This document shows positions 23,759-35,200 of a DNA stretch of 62,000 nt, piece after piece (position 1 is the first letter of the stretch; each line of letters starts with the position of its first letter). The position numbers and the translations under genes were made by a program. Source of the DNA: Apostichopus japonicus (taxonomy: Eukaryota; Echinodermata; Holothuroidea; Aspidochirotida; Stichopodidae). The notes under the pieces are model-generated. The model did no database searches, had not been told where the DNA came from, and saw nothing but the letters and a program-made list of their open reading frames with translations. The DNA lies in NCBI RefSeq assembly GCF_037975245.1, contig NC_092571.1, forward strand, positions 24,504,564 through 24,566,563, in the 5' to 3' direction.

Positions 23759-24349
23759 CAGGTGCGTATCTAGGGGGGGGGCGTTGGGGGCGCGCGCCCC
23801 CCGGGTAAGGAAAAGAGGAGAGAAAAAAAAGAGAAGAAAAAAGGGAAAAGGAGGGGAAAAAAGAAAAGGAGGAGAGGAAGGAAGGGAAAAGAAAAAGAAA
23901 AAAGAGAGAAAAAGGAGAAAAGGAGGGAGTAGAAGATAGCCAAGACCTCGGGAAGAGAAAGATCCCTATTATATACACAGGGTAGCCAGTGACAGATCAA
24001 GGATTACGGAGGGGGTGTGCGCCTCACCCTACCCCTTACCCCGACAACTCCATTTTTGACGTTTCCGTTTTTCCTCTCTCACTAATGTACTTGAACTCGA
24101 CCGAGTCGTCGGGGAACATAACGCATTTCGGGAAGGGGGCAACCGCCCCCCCTTCGAGCTAGTAATTTAAAAATAGACAATGCTTAGATGCAACTTACAA
24201 GGCCTGGGAAGTGTCATTTCCAGCGATCTGGGAGGCATTTTCGGCCAAATTTTTTATTGTACGCTTCGCGCCAACTCATGGTGGCGCTTCGCTTAGATAG
24301 TTTGCCTACAGGCTTCGCCCTCCCTTGGCAATTACTCGCTACACGCCTG
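23759..24349. mobile_element. CAGGCGCGTA-type MITE with shared core and purine insert
   Basis: Begins CAGGTGCGTATCTAG and ends CTACACGCCTG, an imperfect inverted terminus related to CAGGCGCGTA ends at 45991 and (reversed) 25555. It carries poly-G and GCGCGCGCCCCCCGGG next to the left end. A 140-bp all-purine tract (23808-23945) follows, then the core module at about 24188-24305. No clear target duplication was found. Confidence 0.6.
23808..23945. repeat. All-purine tract (A/G)n
   Basis: Roughly 140 bp of almost uninterrupted purines on the + strand (GGAAAAGAGGAGAGAAAAAA and similar). It is open in reading frame as a poly-Lys/Glu/Arg stretch, which is not a protein. Such tracts can form triplex DNA. 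Confidence 0.85.
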
Positions 24350-24450
24350 TTCGAATTTGTAAAGCAAAGAGCAGATATAACATCATATCAATGAGCATTG
24401 AAATGCATGTTCCACGATGTACAGCCTAAAAAACTCAATGTGTATAATCA

Positions 24451-24877
24451 AAGGCGTAGGAGCCAGATTGGATTTGGGGGCTGTAATGACTTGCCCGAAA
24501 AAAGAGCCAAAATTTTTCGCGCGCAAAGCGCGCATTCAATATGTCAATGACAATATCATATAGGCAAGATCGGTCATTACATTGTATGGCATCGTGTACC
24601 GCACGGTCCGTCAAAGTTGCACAGTATACCGCCGGATGCTAATGTAAACACCCAAATGTCTTATGTAGATGGAGGAAAAGCATACAGATCCATTTATGTC
24701 AAAACTCTCTTTTACAGTAGTAATGTCGGCCAAGCTTACAACTTTATTTCAATTACCAAGGAGATCATTTTAAGCTATTCATTGCTATTTATTTTTCTTT
24801 CAGTAGGTGCCCAAAAAATGGGAAAACAATTGGGGGGAGGGGGGCTGCAGCCCCCGCATCCTACGGGACCTACGCCT
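24451..24877. mobile_element. MITE with GGCGTAGG inverted termini
   Basis: Left end AAGGCGTAGGAGCC and right end GGGACCTACGCCT are imperfect inverted repeats, and GGGGGCTGCAGCCCCC-type sequence lies inside the right end. The interior includes GACTTGCCCGAAAAAA and a GCGCGCAAAGCGCGC palindrome, shared in reverse with 3421-3606. No unambiguous target duplication was seen. The 181-codon frame starting at 24617 overlaps this element and is not a gene. Confidence 0.6.
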
Positions 24878-25394
24878 ATGAGTGAAGTGTTCGCTTTCGA
24901 TATACCTGATATCGGAAATATCTGCTATTTTTCTGTTCCTTCATCCAAGTTTTGTAAAAGCCATTATAAGAGGTTGCAATATTTCTACACCAATAAATTA
25001 ACTGTGTCGGAATTTTCCAAAATTTCCTCACCAACATTCTTCATCATACTTTCCTCCACTCGTTCAATTTTGACCTGTCTGTTAGGGGTTCAAGGAGGTT
25101 TTTCTATATTGGTTGTCTATAGATTGAATTTTGTGCAACATTATGGGTATGTTTTCAAGTGATTTTATTCACGAGAAAAGTCAATTTTCAAATTCTCAAC
25201 AAGTAATGGGCTTAAAACCTTGAAAAGTGGGGCTTTCGGATATTCTGGGCCGTGACGTAGAATAACCTACAAAAGCAATGATCCTAGGACATGCAATGAG
25301 GTCTAACATGATGTGTGACTGGTGACAATCTTCAAAAAGGTTATGGATGGAAAAAACTTTTGGGAAATACTTGGTTCTCAGGCAAAAGTGTACA

Positions 25395-25555
25395 TCTGGT
25401 TGCTCATTTTCAAGCCCGAGAAGTGCCATTTCCGGTGATCTCGGGGGTATCAAAACCAGAAATTTTCTTGTACGCTCCGCGCCAACCGATGGTGGCGCTC
25501 CGCTTAGATAGTAATTCGCGCCCCCCGGGTTAGAAAATCCTGGATACGCGCCTGT
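25395..25555. mobile_element. Core module plus CAGGCGCGTATC right end of a MITE
   Basis: Holds the core module (AAGTGCCATTTCCGGTGATC, then CGCTCCGCGCCAAC, then CGCTTAGATAGT), then CGCGCCCCCCGGGTTAG and the terminus GGATACGCGCCTG. This matches the ends of the element at 23759-24349 in reverse. The left boundary is not evident. Confidence 0.55.
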
Positions 25556-26035
25556 ATACAGCTTTAAGGGTCATCAGTATCCCCCCCCCTCCCAAAGAAA
25601 AATATGCTAGAAAAGTCAGGTAATGGTCACCAATGATCAAATTTCAACAAGCATTTTGGGACACTCTATAAAGTAAATAGTAATCCACACTGAGACATTT
25701 AATTGTTTTTTTTTTTAGATTTTTTTTTTACACTCCTGAATGTCTGTGAAAAAAAAAGAGATAAAAGAATCAGAAACCTTCATGAAAGTACTTTTGAAAA
25801 CTTCTAGCATTTTTTTTAATCTGCTTATATTTGGGGTTGATAATATGATAATGACCTTGTCATTAGCTGTTTAAAATTACAGCTACCACGATTTATTTCT
25901 TACCCTCGATTGGGAGAGTAGCTTGTAGAAGCGTATTAATTGTTTTCCTTGTTTCGGCCAGTAGCATAGCTGATGTAATACAAAGTACAAGCTTTATGAA
26001 AACAGAATTATTGAAACAATCTTCTTTAAGGAAGA

Positions 26036-26280
26036 TTTGCAGCTTGAGTTTGTTGTTTGTTGTTTTGGTTTTCTGCAAGAATGTTTTAAATTTTTATTAT
26101 AAAATACACTTACTAATGTGGCTGTGATTTCATTATTAAACGTCTGTATTTTAATATTTGCAGCTTGAGTTTGTTGTTTTAATTTTCTGCGAGAATATTT
26201 TGAATTTTTATCATAAAATACACTTACTTATGTTGCTGTGATTTCATTATTAAACGTCTGTATTTTAATATTACAAGGTG
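26036..26280. repeat. Tandem duplication, about 123-bp unit
   Basis: The segment GCAGCTTGAGTTTGTTGTTT through CGTCTGTATTTTAATATT occurs twice in a row, with about 90% identity. It is intergenic. Confidence 0.8.
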
Positions 26281-26390
26281 ACGACTGAAAATGTGACTGA
26301 AATAAGCTCTCAAAGTTTCAAACTTGTGATGTTAACTTTCTAATAAGCAAAGCCTAAGAAGAACCTTCTAATGGTTTCTTTATTTTTCAG

Positions 26391-26549
26391 ACTCGTCCTC
26401 GAAATTTGTATAAAAAATTAGAGGAAAAGATGGGCTTAGAAGTCAATCCTTCTGTTGCAACTGATTTTTTTGAAGAAAGATTTGTGGTTATTACTGCATT
26501 TCTATTTCATTTCATTTTCATTTCATTTATTTTAGTGATTTTAATTTGA
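26391..26549 (+). other. Orphan exon-like segment
   Basis: A good acceptor (TTATTTTTCAG) is followed by an open stretch starting TRPRNLYKKLEEKMGLEVNP and running about 35 plausible residues before turning into (CATTT)n repeat coding and a stop. It reads more like protein than its surroundings. It could be an alternative 3' exon of the TTLL10-like gene, an exon of an unrelated gene, or a fossil. I do not recognise it. Confidence 0.2.
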
Positions 26550-27159
26550 TTTGTTTGATTTATTTCATAGTCCTGCCTTGACTTTTATTTTGAAGTGTTT
26601 TATTCTTGTGATATTATTAAGTATTTATATTTTGTATGATTTCTGTATTTTTATTTAACTTGGCCAGACCACCCTTCCAGAACTTTTTTTAGAAGGATAC
26701 ACACACCCCGCACACGCATACACATTAGAAAATATGTTGAATTGCAAATTGTACTTAAAGATTGTGAGGTATTCTCTAAAGATCTAGAATAATATGTCAC
26801 TAGATCATGCATTCCATAGGAAAACTGAACATCTTTGAAGTGTGTCTTGGTAAAATCTTTGTTATTCTAAATACATGAATATTTAGCATATTCACATGGT
26901 AGACACATATAGGTTTAACATAGCAGTGAAGTTTAAGATTGCTATTTCACAGAGTAACGGTTATAATTCTATACTCGGTTATATTTTTTTTCTTTTCTAT
27001 CTCACGTTTTCTGGTTGTTGAACAGATCTTTTATCTATTCTTTTCTTTATCTATTTCTTACTCATAAATAACTAGGAAAATATTCACTTAACGAGAATGG
27101 AAAGAACTTAAATAATAGCAATTATATATTAAGCATTATTTAGGGGTCTATTCGAACAT

Positions 27160-27780
27160 AAAAAGACTTCATAAAAAGAAATTGTGCCTTTACTATACAT
27201 AACATTCCCTACATCAAAACCTTGAAATATATATATTTATATTTAATTCATCTGTTGCTTCCATACACTGGAAAATAAAGATTTAACATTCACAAAATAT
27301 GGTATAATTAAGATATTTTGGGAGGTAATTGTCTATATCTATTTATTTAAATAAAAAGACTTCATAAAGTAAAAGTTTTGCATTTCTTGTGCCTTAACTC
27401 TACATAACGTTCCGTACATCAAAACCTTGAAATATATATATTTATATTTAATTCATCTATTGCTTTCATACACTTGAAATAAAGATTCAACATTCACAAA
27501 AGTATGGTATTTATCAGATAAGGATATTTTGGGAGGTTATTGTCTTCATCTATTTATTTAAATAAAACTACTTCATAAAGTGATATTTTGCATTTCTTGT
27601 GCCTTAACTCTACATAACGTTCCCTACATCAAAACCTTGAAATATATATATTTATATTTAATTCATCTATTGCTTTCATACACTTGAAATAAAGATTTAA
27701 CATTCACAAAAGTATGGTATTTATCAGATTAAGATATTTTGGGAGGTTATTGTCTATATTTATTTATTTAATTATTTTTT
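27160..27780. repeat. Three tandem copies of a ~200-bp unit
   Basis: A unit with CTTCATAAA, TACATCAAAACCTTGAAATA, TATATATTTATATTTAATTC, AACATTCACAAAA and ATATTTTGGGAGGT is repeated from about 27165, 27357 and 27560. The second and third copies are more alike than the first. It is non-coding. Confidence 0.88.
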
Positions 27781-29505
27781 GTAAATCTCTGAAGTATTTG
27801 TTTCACACATGAAGGGTACATTGTGTCTTCAGTCTCTACCATAGTTGGTCAAGTTAGCCTTGAATTGTAACCAGTGATATAAAAGTCTTGAATTTTAATA
27901 CCAAATGGTGGGTGAATATTAATGTGGTATTGTTTTAAATGCTTGGATAAATCGTTAAATTACCTTTCTTCATTTTTGTAGTCTATGAAATATTACTCTT
28001 AGATCAAAATTGTTGTTACATTTTGTGTTCTGTTTTAGACATTAAACTGACTTGTTTTCACTGCTTTAAGGATGTTTTCAATCGAATTGTAACCAGTCAA
28101 AGTCTTGAACTTACAAGAATGCTTGAAATATATTAATAAACTTTTGTCATACTTGAGCTAGATTCAGATTGAGTAATGATTACAAATACCTGTCATTGCC
28201 ATCTTCCAATGCCTATCAATATCCTTCCAGCTGAAACTTTGGTCATGTTCAAGTTAACAAAAAGTCATAATGTTTAGCTCTTTTTATTTTACTACAACAT
28301 TTTACTTATAATTAGTCTCAGTATTATTAACCATAGCCATTCCACAAGAAGTGTTTTATAATCTAGAAATTCACGGAAAAGTTGTGAACTTTAATTCTGT
28401 GGACTGCATTTTGTTTGTAAGTGTTCTTGTGTTGTTATATCAACCGTGCATTTACGAATACACTACAGGGCAAACTTTTCTGTCACAAAACCTTTAATAT
28501 AATAAACGATTTTATCAGAGGCCTTAATGATGTTGGTTTTATTGATGAGGGAGGTCACATATGTTGAGCAAGCTGAAAAGATAAGCTTAGTTGTGTAAGA
28601 CTGTGATTTTGCAAAATGTAAATTGTTATTAAAATGCAGTTGGCACTGAAAGCATGTTGTGTCTTCAATAATCTTTTGACACAAGAACATTAACACTTTT
28701 TTATATTTAAAGAATCACTTGGTCACTGATGTGTTAGTCCAGGCATTAAAATGTTAAGCGATTGGTTTGTAAATTTGAATTACACAACTAAAAGGGTTCT
28801 TAAAAAAGTTCTCTCTTCCAATAAAACAGGATGTATCTTGCATTGTTAATATATAACTGATTTAGACCTTAATATTTTGTAAAATTAGATCTTTCCATTG
28901 AGTGTCTTGCTGTATCTAAAGGAGATGACCTTTAGTCTGTATGTTAAACTAATTAACCCAGTTGCTTTGATTATTAATGAGTTACTGATGTTTAATGTGT
29001 AATATATACATACTTAGTAGATAGTAGTAGTATTTATTTTTCCGATCTGCAAGATAACAAAAAGAAGTTTGTTCTCTGATGCAGTCGTCCTTTAATTGAC
29101 ATCATTTTTTTGTACTATACAAGCCTATAGCCAATACTATGCATTTCAACATACAGTATTCCATTTTTTCCTACCTTGATATTATCATCTTGTTTTAATA
29201 CTTTTTCTCTTCATCTTCACCTTGACTTATGTCTAGATAGTATTTATAAATTAACATCCAGTATTAATATTAGTCAGCTCGGGAATCTGCTAACTGGACC
29301 AGCAGCTCCCCGGCCCTACATCCCCTCCCCCTCCACGGTCAGTTCAATTCTGTGTATGTAGCTGGCTAACTCAATGATCATCAACCATAATGCCCCAAAT
29401 GTTAATTATGATGCTGGAACTTGCTCTAAGTTTCTCTTTAATCTATTTTCTTGACAGCTCACGTTTGCACAGTATCACAGTCTGGTAATACCATATACTT
29501 GACTC
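27781..29505. other. Intergenic AT-rich DNA
   Basis: No gene family, transposon end or SINE head was recognised. One short coding-like piece at 29224-29361 is noted separately. Confidence 0.4.
29224..29361 (+). other. Orphan coding-like segment, GC-richer than surroundings
   Basis: An open stretch reading GNLLTGPAAPRPYIPSPSTV ends in a stop at 29359-29361. Its base composition rises to near-even GC over about 70 bp, unlike the AT-rich flanks. A donor-like CGGTCAGT lies inside it. No family is recognised, and it may be a fossil exon or chance. Confidence 0.15.
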
Positions 29506-29903
29506 CAGTGGCGGAGCTAGGGGTGTTGGTCAGGGGGGCAAGAATGGTCTGTAGGGGCGCTTTTGGCACTATCTAAGCAGAGCGCCACCACAGGTTGGCG
29601 CGGAGCGTACAGAAAATTTTTGAGTAAAGATACTCCCTAGATCGCCGGAAATGACCCTTTCCGGGCCTTGCTAATTTCCAGATAAACGAAGAATAAATAG
29701 GTGTCATCGCCATTTTGTCAGAAAATTACACCAACAAAATGTGACAAATGTCAATAGGTATTTGAGAGCGCAATTAAAAAAACAATAATTGCGAATAAGT
29801 AAAAAGTGATAAAAAGCTGAAAAGGGCGCCAGCAGTCCATTTGAGTCTGTCAGGGGGGGGGGGGGAATCCGCTCCCTCTGACTGTATGGACGCTCTGCCA
29901 CTG
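29506..29903. mobile_element. hAT-type MITE, 398 bp, 8-bp target duplication
   Basis: Termini CAGTGGCGGAGC and GCTCTGCCACTG form an 11/12 inverted repeat. Flanks CTTGACTC (29498-29505) and CTTGACCC (29904-29911) match in 7 of 8 bases, as in hAT insertions. The interior includes the core module (reverse orientation, 29570-29680), a run of G at about 29853-29864, and a segment shared with 42506-42675. Confidence 0.85.
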
Positions 29904-29911
29904 CTTGACCC

Positions 29912-30950
29912 GTAAAGGAAAGTTGAGCTCGGTACCTTAAAAAACAGAATCCCTCCCTTTAATTCATCAGAATTGCACCAGCAGCAAATAATGAAAATTC
30001 ACATTTAAAGTTTGCAAATAAGACGTTCAAATTTTACGGGACACAAACTCTTTGTATCGTTCTCAATGACAACTGGTTGTAACCACACCTTGAAATATGT
30101 CCGATCACGTTTTTGGCAAATTTTCGACCAAAATGCAATTTTAAATTAGACAATTAAATGGGTGTTTCTTCAAGATGCTGTGATCGGGATAGTAAAAATA
30201 AATTGACAAATTCCATCTCTAACTGACCATTTTCGTGGTCTTTCTTACATATTTGGGGACCAACATACTAGACTTTACCTTTAACGTGAGACTTGAAAAT
30301 TGAAACGATAAGAAAGGTCAATGCTTTGATGGTACCAAAGTTAAGTGAGGACATACATGCATTGCTCAGTTCCATATGTGTAACCTTGACAAAAAATGTG
30401 AGCTAGTTCTTATCGTGAAACTGTCAACAAAATACAAAAATAAACAGAGCATGTTCCAGGTATTGATAGCTAATAATAGCATATCTAGTTGTTTGTTTGT
30501 CCTTTGGTCCCCATTAGTACCTTTATGTTTATTATATGTCAACATTAATTATTATTGATGTTAACAGCTGATTGATGTGAGTTTTGTTTATAGTTTTTGG
30601 TACAGTTTTGTTTTGAATTTAATTGTGACTATTAAACTATACTAAAAAATGTCATGAATGCATATTTTCTACTTCTTTTTTATGTGTTTGCTTTCTCTTT
30701 ATAAGTTATTAGTTGGTCATTGCAATTTTTTTAAACAGTTTTATGTTGATAATTGTCATTTTCATTGATATGGATTTTCATGGAAATGAGGTTTGTAGCC
30801 AGGCATGTCCATGTTCAAGCTTTGGCTAAATGCCAAAAAAGTCACGCAACACTCTCTCAAGCTTTCCCCTCCCCTTCATCCTGCCATCCCTCCCTGCTCA
30901 CCTTCCTTTGTCCCTGAACATGGTAGAATCCATCCAACTATTTAATACTA
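29912..30950. other. Intergenic DNA, nothing recognised
   Basis: Mixed AT-rich sequence without SINE heads, transposon termini, splice-bounded open frames or recognisable protein wording. Confidence 0.4.
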
Positions 30951-30956
30951 ATTAAT

Positions 30957-31208
30957 AAACACAAAACGTTATCAGAACATTTTTAAAAGAGCCTCTAAAA
31001 TATGTTTTTATAACGTTTAATGTGGTGTTATAAAAACGTTGGCATAACGTTTTTATGAAATATTAATGTTATATTGATGTTTTAACAAAAAAATGTTTTG
31101 AAATAAAGCCTGAAAACGTTTTCGTGACATATTTATTACACCACAAATAACGTTATCAACACAAAAGACGAAACGTTTTAATAACGTTTTAAAAACGTTT
31201 TTGTGTGA
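30957..31208. mobile_element. Foldback-like element built from AACGTT motifs
   Basis: About 250 bp in which the palindrome AACGTT occurs about ten times, with variants such as ATAACGTTTTTA. The ends CACAAAACGTT and AACGTTTTTGTGTG are inverted. It is likely a small MITE with internally repeated termini. No confident target duplication. Confidence 0.5.
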
Positions 31209-31209
31209 T

Positions 31210-32220
31210 ACCCTAGTACCTCATTTAGTAGATTGGGTATCAAATCAAGCTAACTGTGTGTATAACAGGGTGCTTTCATGCATGAAAAAACTCATTTAAC
31301 TTCATGTCTACAAGAGAATCATGGCTTGCCTAATTTCAAAAAACTTTTTTTTTGGGGGGGGGTGAGGAGAAATTTTCAATTCGGTTGGCTTAGACTATTA
31401 AACCTTGTGATGCATCTGGGGTCGAGTTTCAAGATGGACATTGGGGAAAACTTGAAACCAGTGGGGCCGGGCCTTGAAAGTAGAAACATGCGGTCCCGAG
31501 TCAGTATGCCAGTAGGGCTGTCTGCCCCTGCAATGTATCAACTCCGAATGGTACTTGAAAAGGGTTTGCAGTATCAGCAGGCTTTGGACAGTCTGATTAT
31601 TTTCCTCGTTTATAGATCAAATATAAATTTGACGACATTCTCATTTTTGCGAAGCTGTCCATTGAGAAATATATTCTGAAGAAAAAACAGCTTAGCAAAA
31701 AGTATTACTGATGAAAGCAGTATCATAACATTCAGGGTGACTGCATAGTCAATACATTAACGTGACCTTAAAAGTTACAGTCAGGGTTGATGCTGCTGTT
31801 TTATACAAATAACAAAACAATGACGCATGTGATGACTGAACAGGGCCAGCCATGATCGATCGGTATTCATAACAGAAGATTGGTCTGAAGGAAACCCTGC
31901 CTACAACACATTGTGGAATAATTGATTGGAAACCGATCAATAATTGCAAAGATTCTTAGGCATTGGAAGACATCAATAAGTTCTACACAGAAATTTCGGT
32001 TGCATGCGTAAGCTTACCAATAGTAGCACAGTGTACGCAAATGAAAACTCTTTGACTAGACTGTTATGCCTGTGGAAGGTTACGCTGGCTATAGATAACA
32101 GTACTACTCTACTGTGTATATCTTTAGAATGAGAGCCTAGGCAGTTTCTCTGAAACGTTCATTATCATTGGTAATTTGGTAGGCCAATTGCTAGTACAAC
32201 AAAGTTGCAGGAAGGTAAAC
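31210..32220. other. Upstream region of the arylsulfatase gene
   Basis: Contains a short poly-G run near 31355 and a 133-codon frame (31278-31679) with no family resemblance. No TATA box stands out near the sulfatase start. The 5' untranslated region should lie within the last few hundred bases, but the transcription start cannot be placed. Confidence 0.35.
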
Positions 32221-35200
32221 ATGATGATAAGCAGGCCCAAGATAGCATTTTGGGTCACAATTTTTTTGAGTGGTATTGTCATCTGTACCTCTCAGAAATT
32301 GCCCAATATTGTTTTCATTCTGGCCGATGACCTCGGCTACAATGACGTTAGTTATCATGGTTCTGAGATCCAGACGCCTAACATGGACAAACTTGCCAAA
32401 GATGGCGTGAAGTTAGAAAACTACTATGTGCAACCGATTTGTTCACCAACAAGGAGCCAGCTGTTGAGTGGAAAATATCAGGTTAGTTATTATCCTAGCC
32501 AAACGTTTGGCGGAGGTCCTCCGAGTTGCAAACTTGCGTATTTGGTGGATCTTCACTGAACAATGTAGCCCAAAGTCAGGTGGCCTGTTTTATTTTAGAT
32601 GATACTATCAAGAGAGTGGCTGATAGGTGACCAGTACTCGTCCTACTGTGATTATGCCACGTACCGTAAAAGTTGTTGTTGACACATGTATTCCCAGGAC
32701 TGGGACCATGTCCTGAAACACTTGTTAGTACTACTGTAGTAACTATAATAATAATAATAATCACCAGTTATGTTTACGACCTGTGAGTGACCACAAATGT
32801 GGGAGAAACCCACAAGGGTGCCGGATTACAACTAACACGTCGGGTGGCTTCCAATTCAACATTTTTACAGTAACTCAAATTTGGAACCTTTTCAATTTAG
32901 AAAGTCATTTCAGATGGGAAAACTGTAGATTGATCTTGGATGAAAACCCCACCTTACCCGCTGGGTATCAAACCCGGAACCTCCCAATCGCAAAGCCTCA
33001 TTGCTTCAAATGCCACCGCCTTTATCCAATTGGCCACAGCACTAGGCCTAGCCTAGGCTGATATGACATTAACTGACCACCTAACATTACATTCTGTTAA
33101 TGCTTTTGTTACTGCTGCATTGATTTTACTGCCTTTCCCACCCCTCCCCAAAAAAGTGCTCATTTAAATCTGCCTCTGTTTACCCTGTTTGTTAGGCCTA
33201 TGCATCTTTATAAACACTATAAATGTACTGTAGCCAATCAAATTCTAGAGCAGAAATGTTAACAAACTTAGGTTTGTAGCTTAGTCTCACAGAAGGTACG
33301 ACTTAGGACAATTCACTATGATTACTGACTTTTCTTTATTTTAATTTTTTTCATCTTCCAGATACATACTGGCCTTCAGCATGGGTACATACTACCAGCT
33401 CAACCTCACTGTTTGCCTACTGATGTACCAACCCTACCTGGTAAACTGAAAGAGGCAGGCTATGCCACACACATGGTTGGCAAATGGCATCTAGGATTTT
33501 ACAAAAAGGAATGTTTGCCACAAAACAGGGGCTTCGATTCATTTTTCGGTATGTGCTTTATTTAATATAACTGCAGTTGAAGGTTTATTAATTAAAAAAT
33601 TTGTGCTGCTTCTTGCCATTTTTTTTTGGTTAAAAATTTAAGAGCTTTAGTCTGTGTTGTATTTCACTCCCGGGAATTATTTAATATAATATTACAATGA
33701 CAGCTCTTTGGTTACAAATAATTCACATGTTGTTGAGAGCTAGAGCATAAACAATCCCAGTATGGAGTTTATAAATCTTTCATTATGATTCTTCTTTGAC
33801 TTTGTCTAAATATTGCATTTTTAATAATCTCCCGCCTTGTAAAATTGGAGAGCTGTAACTTGATATTAATAATCTGCCATTTTCACAGAATATTCTTTAA
33901 AGGGGGTGAAACAAAAAGCGAAAAGAAAAATGTGACTGAAATTATAACCGACCTGTAATTGAGCCTTCAAGCAACTTTCATATTATATGGTTAAACATAT
34001 TTTGCAAACATTGGTGAATCATCGGCACAATCAAACAAATGACATTTACTTACGAAAACTAAAAGACAGAACTCACAATGTTGACCTCATTGCTGCATGT
34101 TTGGTAATAAATATCCTGTCCAGGTTTAGATTGTCCCTCACGGTCTGCCAAATATATTCTCTCATTAGGTTACCTGACCGGTTCTGAGGACTATTACACT
34201 CACTTCCGTCCAGGTGATGCTGTAACCAGCAAGCATTGGTTAGGGTATGACCTCTGGGATAACGACGCCCCATTCTGGCCGGCGATCGGAAACTATTCTG
34301 TGTTTGTTTTCAACGACAAGATCAATAATATCATTGATAAACATGATCAGAATAAGGTGAGGAAAAGAAGAAGAAACAGAAAATATGTGTCTAAATGCTT
34401 ACTCTCCATCGGTTTGCTCTGTACATATTGATGAGCCCAGAATCACTGTCCATTGTTCTCATTTCCATCCCCTTTCCACCATCTTCTCTTCGGTCAAATT
34501 TGTATTAGGGTCTATAGGAGTTCCCAGTTAGTTTCTATAAGGGCAAGATAGCAGAAGAATTAAATGGAGCAAAAGGCCACAGAGAACCAAAATCCCACTT
34601 TATACCTGAAGTGAGCAATGTGTTGGGTAGGGCTGCTAGGGCAAGTAGAAAGACTGCTCCAGCCTTAATTCCTTAAGGGCCCCACATTCCCGATAAGAGT
34701 AAAGTTGTTGTTGTAATTTTATTTTTTGCGCCTGGTGGAATGAAATCTTTTCCCATGTCCCAGATTGGATAGCAGGTTGCCTATTGATAACCACTAAACT
34801 TGCTTGTGATTTCCTTAGAAGCAGGTTTAATTTTAGAGGAATGATGAAAAAAAAAAACAAATTGAGTACATAGGGAGTGGAGACTGTCTATTTGCTGAAT
34901 TGATTTACAAGAAATTTATCCAAATTTCAGATTAAAAGAAAAGATGCAAAAATTGGTATTGGTTATGATGTATTTGGCCATCAGTAAAATCGAAGGGGGC
35001 TCGTTTGAAAAAAAAATGTTTAGGTAATCAGTGCTCGTACATTCAGACGCCTTGAGTTTAGTTTAGGTGTGGCTTGATGAATATTCATAATTGCATGAGT
35101 TGCTGCTTAATGATAGTTTACATTGATCATTAGTTTGGTATTTAAATATGATTCTTTTTTAATCTGATGGAAAGGTGAGTTCTGAGAAACAGTTTTTTCC

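Noticed and set aside
23748-23939. Lys/Arg/Glu-rich frame
   Set aside because: It is the all-purine tract; composition alone keeps it open.
24617-25162. 181-codon frame
   Set aside because: It begins inside the GGCGTAGG-type MITE and crosses its end. There is no family resemblance and no splice context.
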